Source: Galerina marginata
Lineage: Eukaryota; Basidiomycota; Agaricomycetes; Agaricales; Galerinaceae
Assembly: GCA_023014335.1 (NCBI GenBank)
Contig: JAECYW010000013.1
Coordinates: forward strand, 372,001-436,000
Direction: 5' to 3'
Length of the DNA stretch: 64,000 nucleotides
Positions within the stretch are counted from its first letter, which is position 1, and every line of letters starts with the position of its first letter. Of this stretch, positions 11,125 to 20,398 are shown one piece after another. Made by a program: the position numbers and the translations under genes. The notes beneath the pieces are model-generated. The model searched no databases. It was not told the DNA's origin and was given only the letters and a program-made list of their open reading frames with translations.

Positions 11125-12992
11125 ATGGCTCCCAGCTGGACTAACTATAAACATTCTAGACGACCAAGCCCTCCATGTCGCAGTTGTCCCCCAACCGAGC
11201 TCGAATGCGCTGAGCCGACCTGCTCTCCGTCCAACGAACTCACTGCACAGTGCACTGACCAATGTGTTGTTATCGCTTGCAGTGATCCCAATCACCCAGA
11301 ATCAATGTGCGACGGGGGTGGTGCTCACACGCACTGTGATCTCGTGTGTGACGAAGCCATTCACTGCACCGACTGCCATGACTTCGACCACTTCGTCAGT
11401 GCCATGTCCATTTTTGCATTAGTCAGTGCTTTGACTGACCCTCTTGCCTTTAACAGCTACAAGGTTATGAAGATTACCGACCATATAACCCAGAGCCTCC
11501 GCGTCCCACATTCCAGGCTCCTGCCTCTCCTACCGCTCCTGATATCTCGTGGGATGAATCATTCGCAGAATTTTGGTGCGCATGTCATCAACCCGAAGTG
11601 ACCGACACCAAACCACATGAGAGCACTGAACGAACGTATGCCCACAACCACATACCGGTGGCAAGAAGACCCAATGACTTCTTGGATAAAACACCTTCAT
11701 ATCATGTTTCCTTTCCAGCCGACCCGTTCCCGCAACCCCCGCAGTCATCTTCACAGTTGCCGACCTTGACTAGTTGTATGTGGGATTCCTGTCATGGAAC
11801 ATTTCGATCGCTGCCTGACCTTGTGGGACATGTCAATGACCACCTTTTCAATGCTTTGCCCTCCAACACAGCGGACTCCTTTGATCCTTTCAACGACCAT
11901 TCCGAACGTCAATCCTCTCTTTCATGTCGATGGGGCGACTGCAGTAGCACATCCCCAACCGATTTCGAGTTACTTGTCAATCACCTTATGAGCGACCATT
12001 TGGGTGTTACGCCCCCATATCCTCATTACCACCACCAACCTCTTGCATCCTCGAGTCGAGCTACACCACCACCTCCAACATCTCCAGGGATTATTCAAAG
12101 CACTGCCGTTCTGGACGACGAGCCCCAAATCAACCCAAGTTCCTCGGCGTCTTCTTCACCGAAACCTACCTCAGCAACCCCTCATTCTTGCTCAGACGCT
12201 CATGAATGTCGGTGGAAAGGTTGCGGACAATTATTCCAATCCTGTGATGACTTAACATCGCATATCAACACGGAACATATTGGAGGAGGAAAGGCTCATT
12301 ACGAGTGTTTCTGGGACCAATGTTTACGGAACGGAAATCAAGGCTTCCAGAGCAAACAAAAAATATGCCGGCATGTTCAGGTAATTATACCTGGCCTCTT
12401 ACGTCTTCAGACAATGACATTTCTTCACCCAAGTCTCATACAGGTCATCGACCTTTCCAGTGTAACATATGTCAGCAAAATTTCTCTGAAGCCGCGACCT
12501 TGCAGCAGCATATACGAAGACATACCCAAGAGAGTGAGGATGTTCTTAACTTTGTTCCAACGATTTTGGTGGCCTAAACATTTTTTCAGAACCTTACGTT
12601 TGTGATCATCCCGGGTGCGGCAAGTCGTTCGCGATCACCGGCGCACTAACCATTCATAAACGGACGCACAACGGAGATAAGCCCTTCAAGTGCACCTACT
12701 GCGATAGGTATTACTTAATTTACTTCGGGGTATTTGTCGCCGACTCACACGATTGATGTAGGGGATTCGCAGAGTCTTCTAACCTTTCCAAACATGTTGA
12801 GTCCTGATATTCTTCTCTACAACAGCTATTTAATAATGCTTTACCTAGCTGCGGACCCATACAGGAGCGAGGCCTTATATGTGTACTGAACCTGACTGCA
12901 ACAAATCTTTCGCTCGTCCAGACCAACTTAACCGGCATAAAGGCGTTCACAAGAAGCAGCTGAGGGGTGTTACTCGGACAACTTTAGAGTAG
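11125..12992 (+). CDS. ZAP1: Zap1/ZafA-type zinc-responsive C2H2 transcription factor
   Basis: Six exons (11125-11394, 11457-12380, 12434-12533, 12590-12707, 12762-12795, 12849-12992), phases consistent, 529 residues. The first ~90 residues are strikingly Cys/His-rich (CRSC, CTDQC, CDLVC, CTDCH). Four fingers of the CxWxxC (CWCH2) type follow: CMWDSC, CRWGDC, CRWKGC and CFWDQC. Then come four tightly linked canonical C2H2 fingers with TGxxPF-like linkers, the last starting CTEPDC. CWCH2 fingers are known in Zap1/ZafA as zinc-sensing or structural fingers, and the terminal C2H2 block as the DNA reader of zinc-responsive elements. Likely role: activating zinc uptake genes in zinc limitation. 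An in-frame Met at 11056 is an alternative start, but MAPSW at 11125 is closer to the conserved region. Its promoter must overlap the end of the LRR gene. Confidence 0.92.
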
Positions 12993-13108
12993 TTAACACA
13001 GTCTAGACACCGCCGCATTTACAGGAACTCGCATGACATTTCAGATTTCTTTATTATTTGCATCTTCTATATTATGATTATTACTCAGACAGTCGCTTTC
13101 TTACTTCT

Positions 13109-14140
13109 CTACCATGCAGCCCTCTCCTTGAACACATAAACATTTCTTAAGTTATCGGTAAGGTCCTGCCAGTGACCTTTTCTGCTGCCGTTCCCTGCGA
13201 ATAGCACAAGACCCAAGGCGCTTCCGCGCACAATGTTAATGACACCAGTCCCTTGCTTTCCTTTGCTTAGTTCCTTGTACCTCAAAGTGGGAAAAGATAA
13301 AGGCCCGTGGACTATAGCGGAGTGCTTGCGGACCTTGTGTGAGACAGATAAAACCTTCATTTCCATCCGAAACGTCTCTTCTGCAAGTTCGAGATGTGGA
13401 CACAGTTTTAATACGTCCCCGGACGACGTTGGATCCGTGGTCGAAGTCGATACATGATGCAGGTCTGGTAATTCCCAAGGTACAGATTTGTTCGTAGGTC
13501 GCCTGGCTTTGCCAGAGAGCCCGAGCTCGTCGACGAGCCAGGTCGGCGTGTCGGAGGAGAAAGTGTATTCGACTTCCAGCCTAACAACTCGAAGATGAAA
13601 TGAGAGGAACGAGCCGGTTCCTGGCTGCTTGATGTCTTTGAGATACTCGATGGACAAGGTAGAAAGACTCGGCATGCAAGGTAGTACATGGAAGATGGAG
13701 AGCAATTCGCGGTAGGCTTTCCGCCGCAACCGTTCGCGACGAGAAAGATAGGAGTGTGGAACGTTGTAGGTCTGAGAGATTGGAATTTGTCGGGTGAATG
13801 AACGACAAAATTGGAAGGGAGAAATTTCTGGGGCACTCTGCCAATGAAAATGCGATTGCTCTTCAATGGCCCGTCGATCTCGGTCGAGGAAGGGAGTCGA
13901 AACGTAAATGTCCCTCGTTGCAATTCTCGCGAGTGTCTCTAACCATGTCTTTGATGCACGAGACACAGACTCTATGAACGTGGTGCGTTCGATAGGGAAC
14001 ATTGCAGAGAGCCATGCCTCGGTGAGAATTTTTTCAAGGAGCTCGGTTGGTAGTTTTCCAGCGATTTCAGCGTCGTTACCGTGTGGGCGGTAGTTCATGC
14101 AGGTCGGGGTCACCATTGCAGGACTGGATGTGCATAACAA
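13109..14140 (-). CDS. F-box-like protein, agaricomycete type
   Basis: A single-exon frame of 343 residues. Near residues 27-75 it has an F-box-like module (KLPTELLEKILTEAWLS, then a conserved Trp-containing segment SKTWLETLARIATRDIYV). The rest is a variable region without clear repeats. Proteins of this layout are abundant in mushrooms and are generally taken as Skp1-binding substrate adaptors of SCF ubiquitin ligases; the substrate cannot be read from sequence. The start at 14140 is the first Met of the frame; a Met nine codons later is also possible. No introns are needed. Confidence 0.75.
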   Translation of the reverse strand: MLCTSSPAMVTPTCMNYRPHGNDAEIAGKLPTELLEKILTEAWLSAMFPIERTTFIESVSRASKTWLETLARIATRDIYVSTPFLDRDRRAIEEQSHFHWQSAPEISPFQFCRSFTRQIPISQTYNVPHSYLSRRERLRRKAYRELLSIFHVLPCMPSLSTLSIEYLKDIKQPGTGSFLSFHLRVVRLEVEYTFSSDTPTWLVDELGLSGKARRPTNKSVPWELPDLHHVSTSTTDPTSSGDVLKLCPHLELAEETFRMEMKVLSVSHKVRKHSAIVHGPLSFPTLRYKELSKGKQGTGVINIVRGSALGLVLFAGNGSRKGHWQDLTDNLRNVYVFKERAAW

Positions 14141-14468
14141 ATTGCGAGGAAAGGCTTGGAATGTCGTGGTTGTCTTGATCCAGCATGTCGACTCACTGAC
14201 CTAGAAAATCTCAGCGGGAGATGAGTCAAACACGGGAGCGTTGGTGATATTGATCGACAATCCGATCAATTTCGGAATTACTCCTGAATCACATTTGGTT
14301 TGTGGCTCCCTTTATCAGGGATGTTCAAGAGAGATGAAATAAAAGAGTATTTCTAAAAAAAGACAAACGAGTATGAAGGAGGGGCGTGCAACATTGTTAG
14401 AAGTCGCGAACCTAAAGTATACGCTCCCACCTGGAGTGTGGAATTATCATATTTATATACAACGTCCA

Positions 14469-15336
14469 TCAGCATGCCGCCGTAATGTCGGGCGCTTCTC
14501 CTGCACCAGTTAAAGTGGGCGTGGCGCGTTGGGATGGACTGACATGTGGGCGGTCTTGTTGGGAGACAAGACCCAGAGTTCGCCGAGTTTTGATAATCTT
14601 ACCTGTATTGTGATAGTTTCAGTTTGTCAAACTTCATTATAATGAGGCAAAATATATAATACCGTGTTTCCGAAGTTCATCATAAGCCATTACACGGGCT
14701 TTGTCGCAAGAAGGATCAATGGAGGTTCCTTCGTCAATGGCGACAAAGTCAATAGCCTTGTCTTTCAAGAACTGTAAAGTCACTTCCCACGGCGCATCTT
14801 TAAGAACTTCATCCGTCCAACGGCAATGCCTCACAAGTTCAGCTCTTTCAACCCCTGGTCTACTGGAGACGTGATCGCTTTGCTGTAGGGTGTCGTCCGA
14901 AAAAACCCCAACAATTAGATGAACATAAGGAAATGCAAGTTTGGCCTGACGCAATTGAAGAGCGTGCCTATAAATTCCAAGCAAGATGTCGCACCTGAGT
15001 TCCATAACAGAGGGTACAGCAAAAAAAAGACACAAACCCTACACCAAATGCATCGAATATCCCATCCACGTAGACTCGTACTCTCTTGTGCTCGAACGTG
15101 ACGGGTAGAGTTGAGTTTGCATCAGAAGAGGTCAAGTTAAGGCCTCTTTGAATATAAAGCTGGATTTCCTGAGCACTCCATCGAGTAGTTTCGAATCGAT
15201 CGAAAGCGTCGTCGGCCGCTGGAAGTTCACGAACCTCAAACCGGACAAAATCTTCGAGGCTGGATTCCAACGACTTGTTACCCGGGTTTGAGATGACATC
15301 GTAGTCGTCGTCGCTCAAAACACTGAAGGGGTCCAT
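14469..15336 (-). CDS. CTP:phosphocholine cytidylyltransferase-like protein, altered active site
   Basis: Three exons (15336-15038, 14967-14663, 14602-14469), phases consistent, 245 residues. The first ~85 residues are acidic and family-typical (LSDDDYDVISNP). The nucleotidyltransferase fold begins VRVYVDGIFDAFGVGH and continues HALQLRQAKLAFPYVHLIVGVFSD, then VRHCRWTDEVLKDAPWEV and FVAIDEG. Phosphocholine cytidylyltransferases make CDP-choline for phosphatidylcholine, using an HxGH motif and an RTxGxST signature. Here the first His of HxGH is Gly (GVGH) and the signature reads RRTLGLVSQQD, without the Ser/Thr pair. The C-terminal amphipathic membrane-binding helix of Pct1 is absent. I believe related agaricomycete proteins share some of these changes, so it is probably a divergent paralogue, possibly non-catalytic, rather than a fresh pseudogene. 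Confidence 0.8.
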
Positions 15337-15739
15337 AGTTCAATGATTGACCTATGGTTGTACGCGTAAGCCCCAAAGTCCGTTGATGTGGTAGGATAAG
15401 GAGGGATTAACCAGGTTCAGGCATCGTGGCATTCAACGGCGGGCACGAGGCGGGCGTACGAGTAAGCCGTGAGACTTGCCAACTAGCAAAGTGGATACCT
15501 CTGGAATAGGAAAGGCAGGTATGAGAGGCCCTATACGAGAAGCCACAGTGGTATGGTTATCGTTTTTGCTGACTTTGTTTCGCAAGTTTCTTTCTTCAAC
15601 ATGTTGAATGGACCCAAACCCTGTAGTTTAAAATAGGTCACTGATGTCGGTCGACCGGTCCGAGGTAAAATTCCTCGAGTTGGTACAAAATATTATGTCC
15701 ATACATATATACGTGGTACTTAAATAATAAATCACTATA

Positions 15740-15852
15740 TCACCCTTGCCTGGTATTAACCCCTCCCTCCAAGACTCCGTTGAAGTATCGATGCATCCAG
15801 ACAGGCCCATTCACAATCGCACCAACCATACCGTCAGGCCGGATAATACATA
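15740..15852 (-). pseudogene. Stranded 3' coding end of the FAD monooxygenase
   Basis: On the minus strand this segment reads as the conserved C terminus of phenol-hydroxylase-type monooxygenases (IIRPDGMVGAIV, then WMHRYFNGVL), ending at TGA 15742-15740. It is cut off from the rest of the gene by the MITE at 15853-16222. Removing the MITE and one TA joins it in frame to the upstream exon, so this was the original end of the gene. Confidence 0.88.
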
Positions 15853-15879
15853 CTGTCCCTTGATGTAGGGAGGCAACCG
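15853..15879 (+). repeat. Terminal inverted repeat of the MITE, left
   Basis: 27 bp, identical to the reverse complement of 16196-16222. Confidence 0.92.
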
Positions 15880-16186
15880 TAACGGATAACGGCGGGGTCG
15901 TTGCGTTGCCTAAATGGCGTTACGTAACGGATAACGGAGCGTCGGTTGCTTCAACATATACAGCAAAAAAAACCGATAAATTCCTAATAAATTTCCCCAA
16001 GACAGGAAGGGGGGTTAGGAAGCTCGAATTCAATTTTTTCATTGTTTCTATTATAAATTATACTACAATGTTGTGAGTATAGCCCGATTGTGGGCCACCA
16101 GCAGCCTGCAGTGGTTGCTATTTTTGGCAACCGTAACGCATAATCTGGGTCCTGTTGCCTGTTGCCTTCTCAAAAAACCATAACGG

Positions 16187-18310
16187 TCAGTCCACCGGTT
16201 GCCTCCCTACATCAAGGGACAGTACCCCACAAATGCCAGTCGGGCAATAAGCCGTGTAAGCATGCCCGTCTCGATCCTCCAAAACTAAATCTGCTGAAGC
16301 CACGTCCGAAGGCAACGAGTTGTTCGCACGAACGACAACGACTGTGCGGACAATGTCCTTCGCATATTTGGCCGTAGCTTGGAGCATCGTCGTACACTCG
16401 ACAATGTCGGAAAAGATGAGGACAGTATGGTATGAAGAGCCGAACATTTGGAACAGCTGGCAAGTTTGATTCAGGTCCCGAGATGGAAAGAGTATTATGA
16501 GCCCAGAAGAATCCGGTGCCCTATCACCCGCTCGAAGTCGACCGTCCTGAGCTGTCCCATAGGAGTCGATTTTTCCATCGTCCTCGTCTTCGACAAGACA
16601 CTCAAAGTCCTGGAGATAAGCGTCTTCTAGGTCTTCGCGTTCAGCTTCCATGACTTTCCGCTCGTCGACAACGATGGTGCTCCATCGACAATTGACACCA
16701 AGCTGGAAAAGGCTGCCGCTTGTCCTCAAGGCAGTTTGGTCATTGTCCAACGTTCTTTTGAGGAGTTTGGTCGTCTGTTCTATCATTTCAGTTATCACAG
16801 GTATGCGCTCCTCACTATAACTTTGGAGAACGGATGGTCGTGCAAGACCTTTGGCAACCAGAGCCAATTTCCATCCCAGATTGAAAGAATCTTGGATTCC
16901 AGTATTAACTCCCTGCAACAAGCAATCGTTTCAGTCAGAAAAATATCAACGGCGACGATTAGAGTTACCTGGCCACCAGTCGGGCTATGAACATGACCAG
17001 CGTCTTCCAAAGAATACTCATTCAGTGTTGAAAGGCAAGGTGGTGTCGTGAAGCTTACCGCCAACTACGTAAACCCTTCCATATCCAAGATTCTGAACCA
17101 TCCGAATGTTTGGTCTGAAAAAGTGTAGAACTGTAAGATCTGCGGATGATGCGTCAGGATACAAGAACATACGTATAATGGGACATCCAAGGTATGTCCC
17201 CAAACTTCAGGTCAGACCGTCGTCCTGTATGGTTTACCAAGCACTTCTTAATTGCGGCTTCGTCATTGGAAAGTTGGGAATGGTTGATGTTCTTGCCACC
17301 AACAACGAAATTGAAAAGTTTCGGTGTTTCGGTTCCCCGCAGGCTAACTCTTTCGCGAGCATTTTAGTGGTCGCAGCATGCTAGAAAGGTAGAGATCGCT
17401 TACAAAACGGTTGATACGTCCCCCCACATATGCCAATACTAGGCGGGTGACAAAAGCGCAGTAGTAAGTAAACAAAACCCCATGAAGAAAGACAAACAAA
17501 CCTTTCTTGATAACCCTTCCACTTTAATATCTCCGACAATAAAATTTTCTACATGTCTTGTTTCGCCCAAGAATGGCAAGCCTAGTTGTTTTCGAACCAC
17601 ACCTCTTGCACCGTCTGCGCCGATCATCCATTCAAAATCGGCCTCTTCTTCTTCATCCCCAGTGGATTCTTTCTTCAGCCTGACTTTAACACGCTCTCCG
17701 GTTTGCCCGAATGACGTGAGCTCGGTACCCAGTTCCACGTAGCAATTGTAACCCGCCAGCGCAGCGTGGAATATGGCTTCCAACTTGTCTTGGCCAAGCA
17801 TAACAGGGTTTAACTGGTAATCGGATTGGTGTAAGTCAGTCGAAGACACATCAACTTGGCTAGCCATTCTTACATAGGGATTGGTGGGCGTCGGATTCCG
17901 AAATGGGCTCATTTCAAATTCATGAGACGTTTCCACTCCTTCAGGCATTTTGTACATTCGTACTGTAGGAGTCAAAATTGCACCTTTCATGACATCTTCA
18001 ATGATGCGAAGGTAACTGAAGAGTTCAAGGGTCCGGGGCTATATACCAAAGATTCGTCATGATGCCGTTAAGGCTGGTTATGAAAGGATGATTACCATAA
18101 TGCCTGCGCCACGCTGTCCAAGTCTTGGCTGAGAGTTTTTCTCGATTATTCGAATAGACACTCCATTTTGAAGAAGAGAAAGGGCAAGGGTCAGTCCTGA
18201 AGGACCTCCACCGACCTAGGGTTGGTGTCATGACAGAAGTCAACGTCACAAAATAACCCAAAAATCAGTTAACTCACTATCAAAACCTTTGGCAATGGTT
18301 TTACGGCCAT
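16187..18310 (-). CDS. FAD-dependent aromatic monooxygenase (phenol hydroxylase type), 3' end replaced by MITE
   Basis: Multi-exon. The N terminus gives the FAD-binding Rossmann motif (VLIVGGGPSGLTLALSLL across an intron after the start at 18310), followed by GQRGAGIMPRTLELF. The middle has EWMIGADGARGVVRKQLGL (DG motif), then YWHMWGDVSTVLVSLRGTET after an intron, and the second FAD motif GDAGHVHSPTGGQGVNTGIQ across two introns. A thioredoxin-like C-terminal domain follows. Enzymes of this PheA/TfdB family hydroxylate phenolic rings with NADPH and O2; the substrate is unknown. The current frame runs into the MITE and stops at 16187 after about 11 MITE-encoded residues, losing the original ~36 C-terminal residues found at 15740-15852. 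Whether the shortened enzyme folds is uncertain. All other exons look intact, so the disruption is recent. Confidence 0.85.
16196..16222 (-). repeat. Terminal inverted repeat of the MITE, right
   Basis: 27 bp, the reverse complement of 15853-15879. It supplies codons of the chimeric C terminus of the monooxygenase frame. Confidence 0.92.
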
Positions 18311-18669
18311 TGTGGGATGCAGTTGGGAGCACTCTGTGAGTCAATGAAATCTTTCTTTTTGACCATTCTCAAATCATAGCGACCGGTCGATGCCCTAGTC
18401 TTGCCTCGATCGCGTCTAGACTGCACTTTGGAGGACGGGTATGGACGATACGTCGATAGTGAGGGTGAAAGATGATCAACCGGTAACTCAATTCTTGGTC
18501 TGGACCTTGGTTCTGAAGACGGAGATTGCGGTCCGACGTTTCTTTGAAGTAATCAGATAAGATTGCATAATTTTTACCCCTCGAGGGATTCAAAGATCTT
18601 GAATGTAATGAGTGATAAACATGTATATAGCGAATGGCCTGGGGTGCACGTAGGAGAGCAATGCAAGGA

Positions 18670-19463
18670 TCATACGGTGGTCATCTCATCCATGGTCATC
18701 ATCGTGCTTGAAAATCGGCAGGAAGGCTCGCCGAGAGCATTTGCAAGAGGGTCGGGTCTACTTCTCGTATCCAGTTCCTCCGTTAGGTCCATCGCGTCTC
18801 CGTGAGCAACGGCCGTCGAATTCAGGATCGACAAATGCTTGCCAGGTCGTGAAACAACAACAAGCTCGGGATCGGCACTACATATTCGAATAAATCGCAG
18901 AAGCTGGATAAAGGCCACTTCTTTCTGGTCCCATCTTCGGAATATCTCCACTGTTGGAGGGTGTGTAAGATCAATAACCTCTGTAAAGTCGATTAGAAGG
19001 AGTGGAAGACTATAGTGTGATTCACGCACCCATTCCCGTTCGATATACTTCCGTCTCTCTCAGCTTGGTTTCTTCAAGTTTCGTTTCCTTGGAACTTTTC
19101 GGCCTGCCTTTTCTTCTCATAGACTTCTCGGTCTGCAACTCATCGTCGAATCTGGTCAACCAGACATCACGGACAATGCTGTGAAGGTCTTCCAGTAAAA
19201 GGACGCCTTCCTCTGGAATTGCATGGAAGAAAAATCCGTAAAGATCGACTTCAAAAAGCTCAATAACCCGTAGTCAGAAGAGGCACAAAAACAATACCTA
19301 ATGAACTGTGCTTTTGATTCCGCTTGGTAGCCAGGTTCCCAATTTTCCCCTTGCGCAGCGCATGTCTCGCAAGTTGGCCTGCTTTCCTAGACGAAGGATG
19401 GAAAAGTTTTTCCTTTTTTTCTTTTGTTGCAGCGGTGGACTTTGCTGTGCTTGTAGGAGCCAT
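18670..19463 (-). CDS. TMA16: Tma16, ribosome-biogenesis / translation-machinery-associated protein
   Basis: Three exons (19463-19298, 19248-19030, 18980-18670), phases consistent, 231 residues. Family features in order: a Lys-rich N terminus with HPSSRKAGQLARHALRKGK, HSSLVDLYGFFFHAIPEEG, LEDLHSIVRDVWLTRFDDEL, a basic RRKGRPKS stretch, EVYRTGMEVIDLTHPPTVE and RRWDQKEVAFIQLLRFIRI. Tma16 associates with pre-60S and ribosomal particles in yeast. The acceptor TTTTTGAAG before the second exon was chosen because it restores the conserved SSLVDLYGFF join. The C-terminal ~60 residues are variable and end MTTV. Confidence 0.92.
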
Positions 19464-20398
19464 ATTGACGATGAAGGTAAGACGCAAATATCGTGGGAAT
19501 AAATCGACACCTTTGTTCTTTCCATCACCCATGTCTTCCAAAGAATCTGAGCGAAATTCTTCTGCCCAACAAACACTAGACAGTGAGTAGCATGCAAATG
19601 GCAATCCATTTTGCGCTAACGCCTTGGCTAGTTCTCTATGATATTTCCCAATTGTTAAATACCCAACTAGACAAGGCGACTCTCGCGACATGTGTTGGCA
19701 TGGTTGAGAATGGAGTCAATCCTGAGGCCCTTGCTGTCTGTCCTGATAATTTGCGTCAGGTCCAAGGCCCTCCGATTGCGAACTGACGACACAACCTGTT
19801 GATTTTCTAGGCAGTAATCCAGGAACTTCGAAGAGAGGGTGCGATCTCCACAGCACAGTCCACGGCAAATACCCCCCATCCACGATAATTACAGCTTTAC
19901 CTCATAGAGAACACGGAATCGAGGGTTCTCGTCCAGCTCCTCGGATCACCCCTGCAACGTACAGCCATCTGAGGGCCCTCACGAGACATAGGATTCTACA
20001 GGGCCAACGAGCCTCCTTATTTAAAGAGGAAAGAGGAAACTTTACCATTCCTTCATTGACATATGTACAAATTATTGAGAGGAAAATGTATTCTTATGTA
20101 TAATGAAGCTAAGAACTGACCTAAGCCTGATGATGCCGACAGGCGGAGTTCCTGACACTTGCCAAATTTACTGAGCCCGTTTGAGCAGCTTCCCCCTTGT
20201 TCACGTCTTCGCCTTCCCAAAGTCCTGCTCAGAACTCTGGGCTCGACTACGAGTGTTTGTTTCGACCTCCTGAAAGCGGATCCAACGACCATTTCATCTG
20301 TCGCTCTCTGGATCTCCGTCGGTCACCAAATCTGTGACGCCCGTAGCCCTAAGTCTGGTTCTTGCCGCACCTTTCTTTGCTCATCCACCCTGTTGTAA
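19464..20398. other. Intergenic region between divergent TMA16 and ZDS genes
   Basis: About 930 bp containing the promoters of two divergent genes. An AT-rich TTATTTAAAG lies near 20020, but it is too far from either start to be assigned confidently. I see no additional gene. Confidence 0.6.

Larger units (their letters stand above)
15853..16222. mobile_element. 370 bp MITE with 27 bp terminal inverted repeats, TA target duplication
   Basis: The element is bounded by perfect 27 bp inverted repeats (15853-15879 and 16196-16222, starting CTGTCCCTTGATGTAGGGAG) and flanked by TA at 15851-15852 and 16223-16224, the mark of Tc1/mariner-type transposition. It has no coding capacity. A 14 bp motif, GTAACGGATAACGG, occurs twice near one end (15879 and 15924), with a related motif near the other end, as expected for subterminal transposase-binding repeats. 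Identical TIRs and an intact TSD argue for a recent insertion. It interrupts the last exon of the monooxygenase. Confidence 0.9.

Noticed and set aside
16187..16922. Treating the MITE as an intron (GT near one end, CAG at the other)
   Set aside because: Splicing those sites joins the exons out of frame (reading TAT GTA TTA instead of GTA TGT ATT), so it would not rescue the protein.
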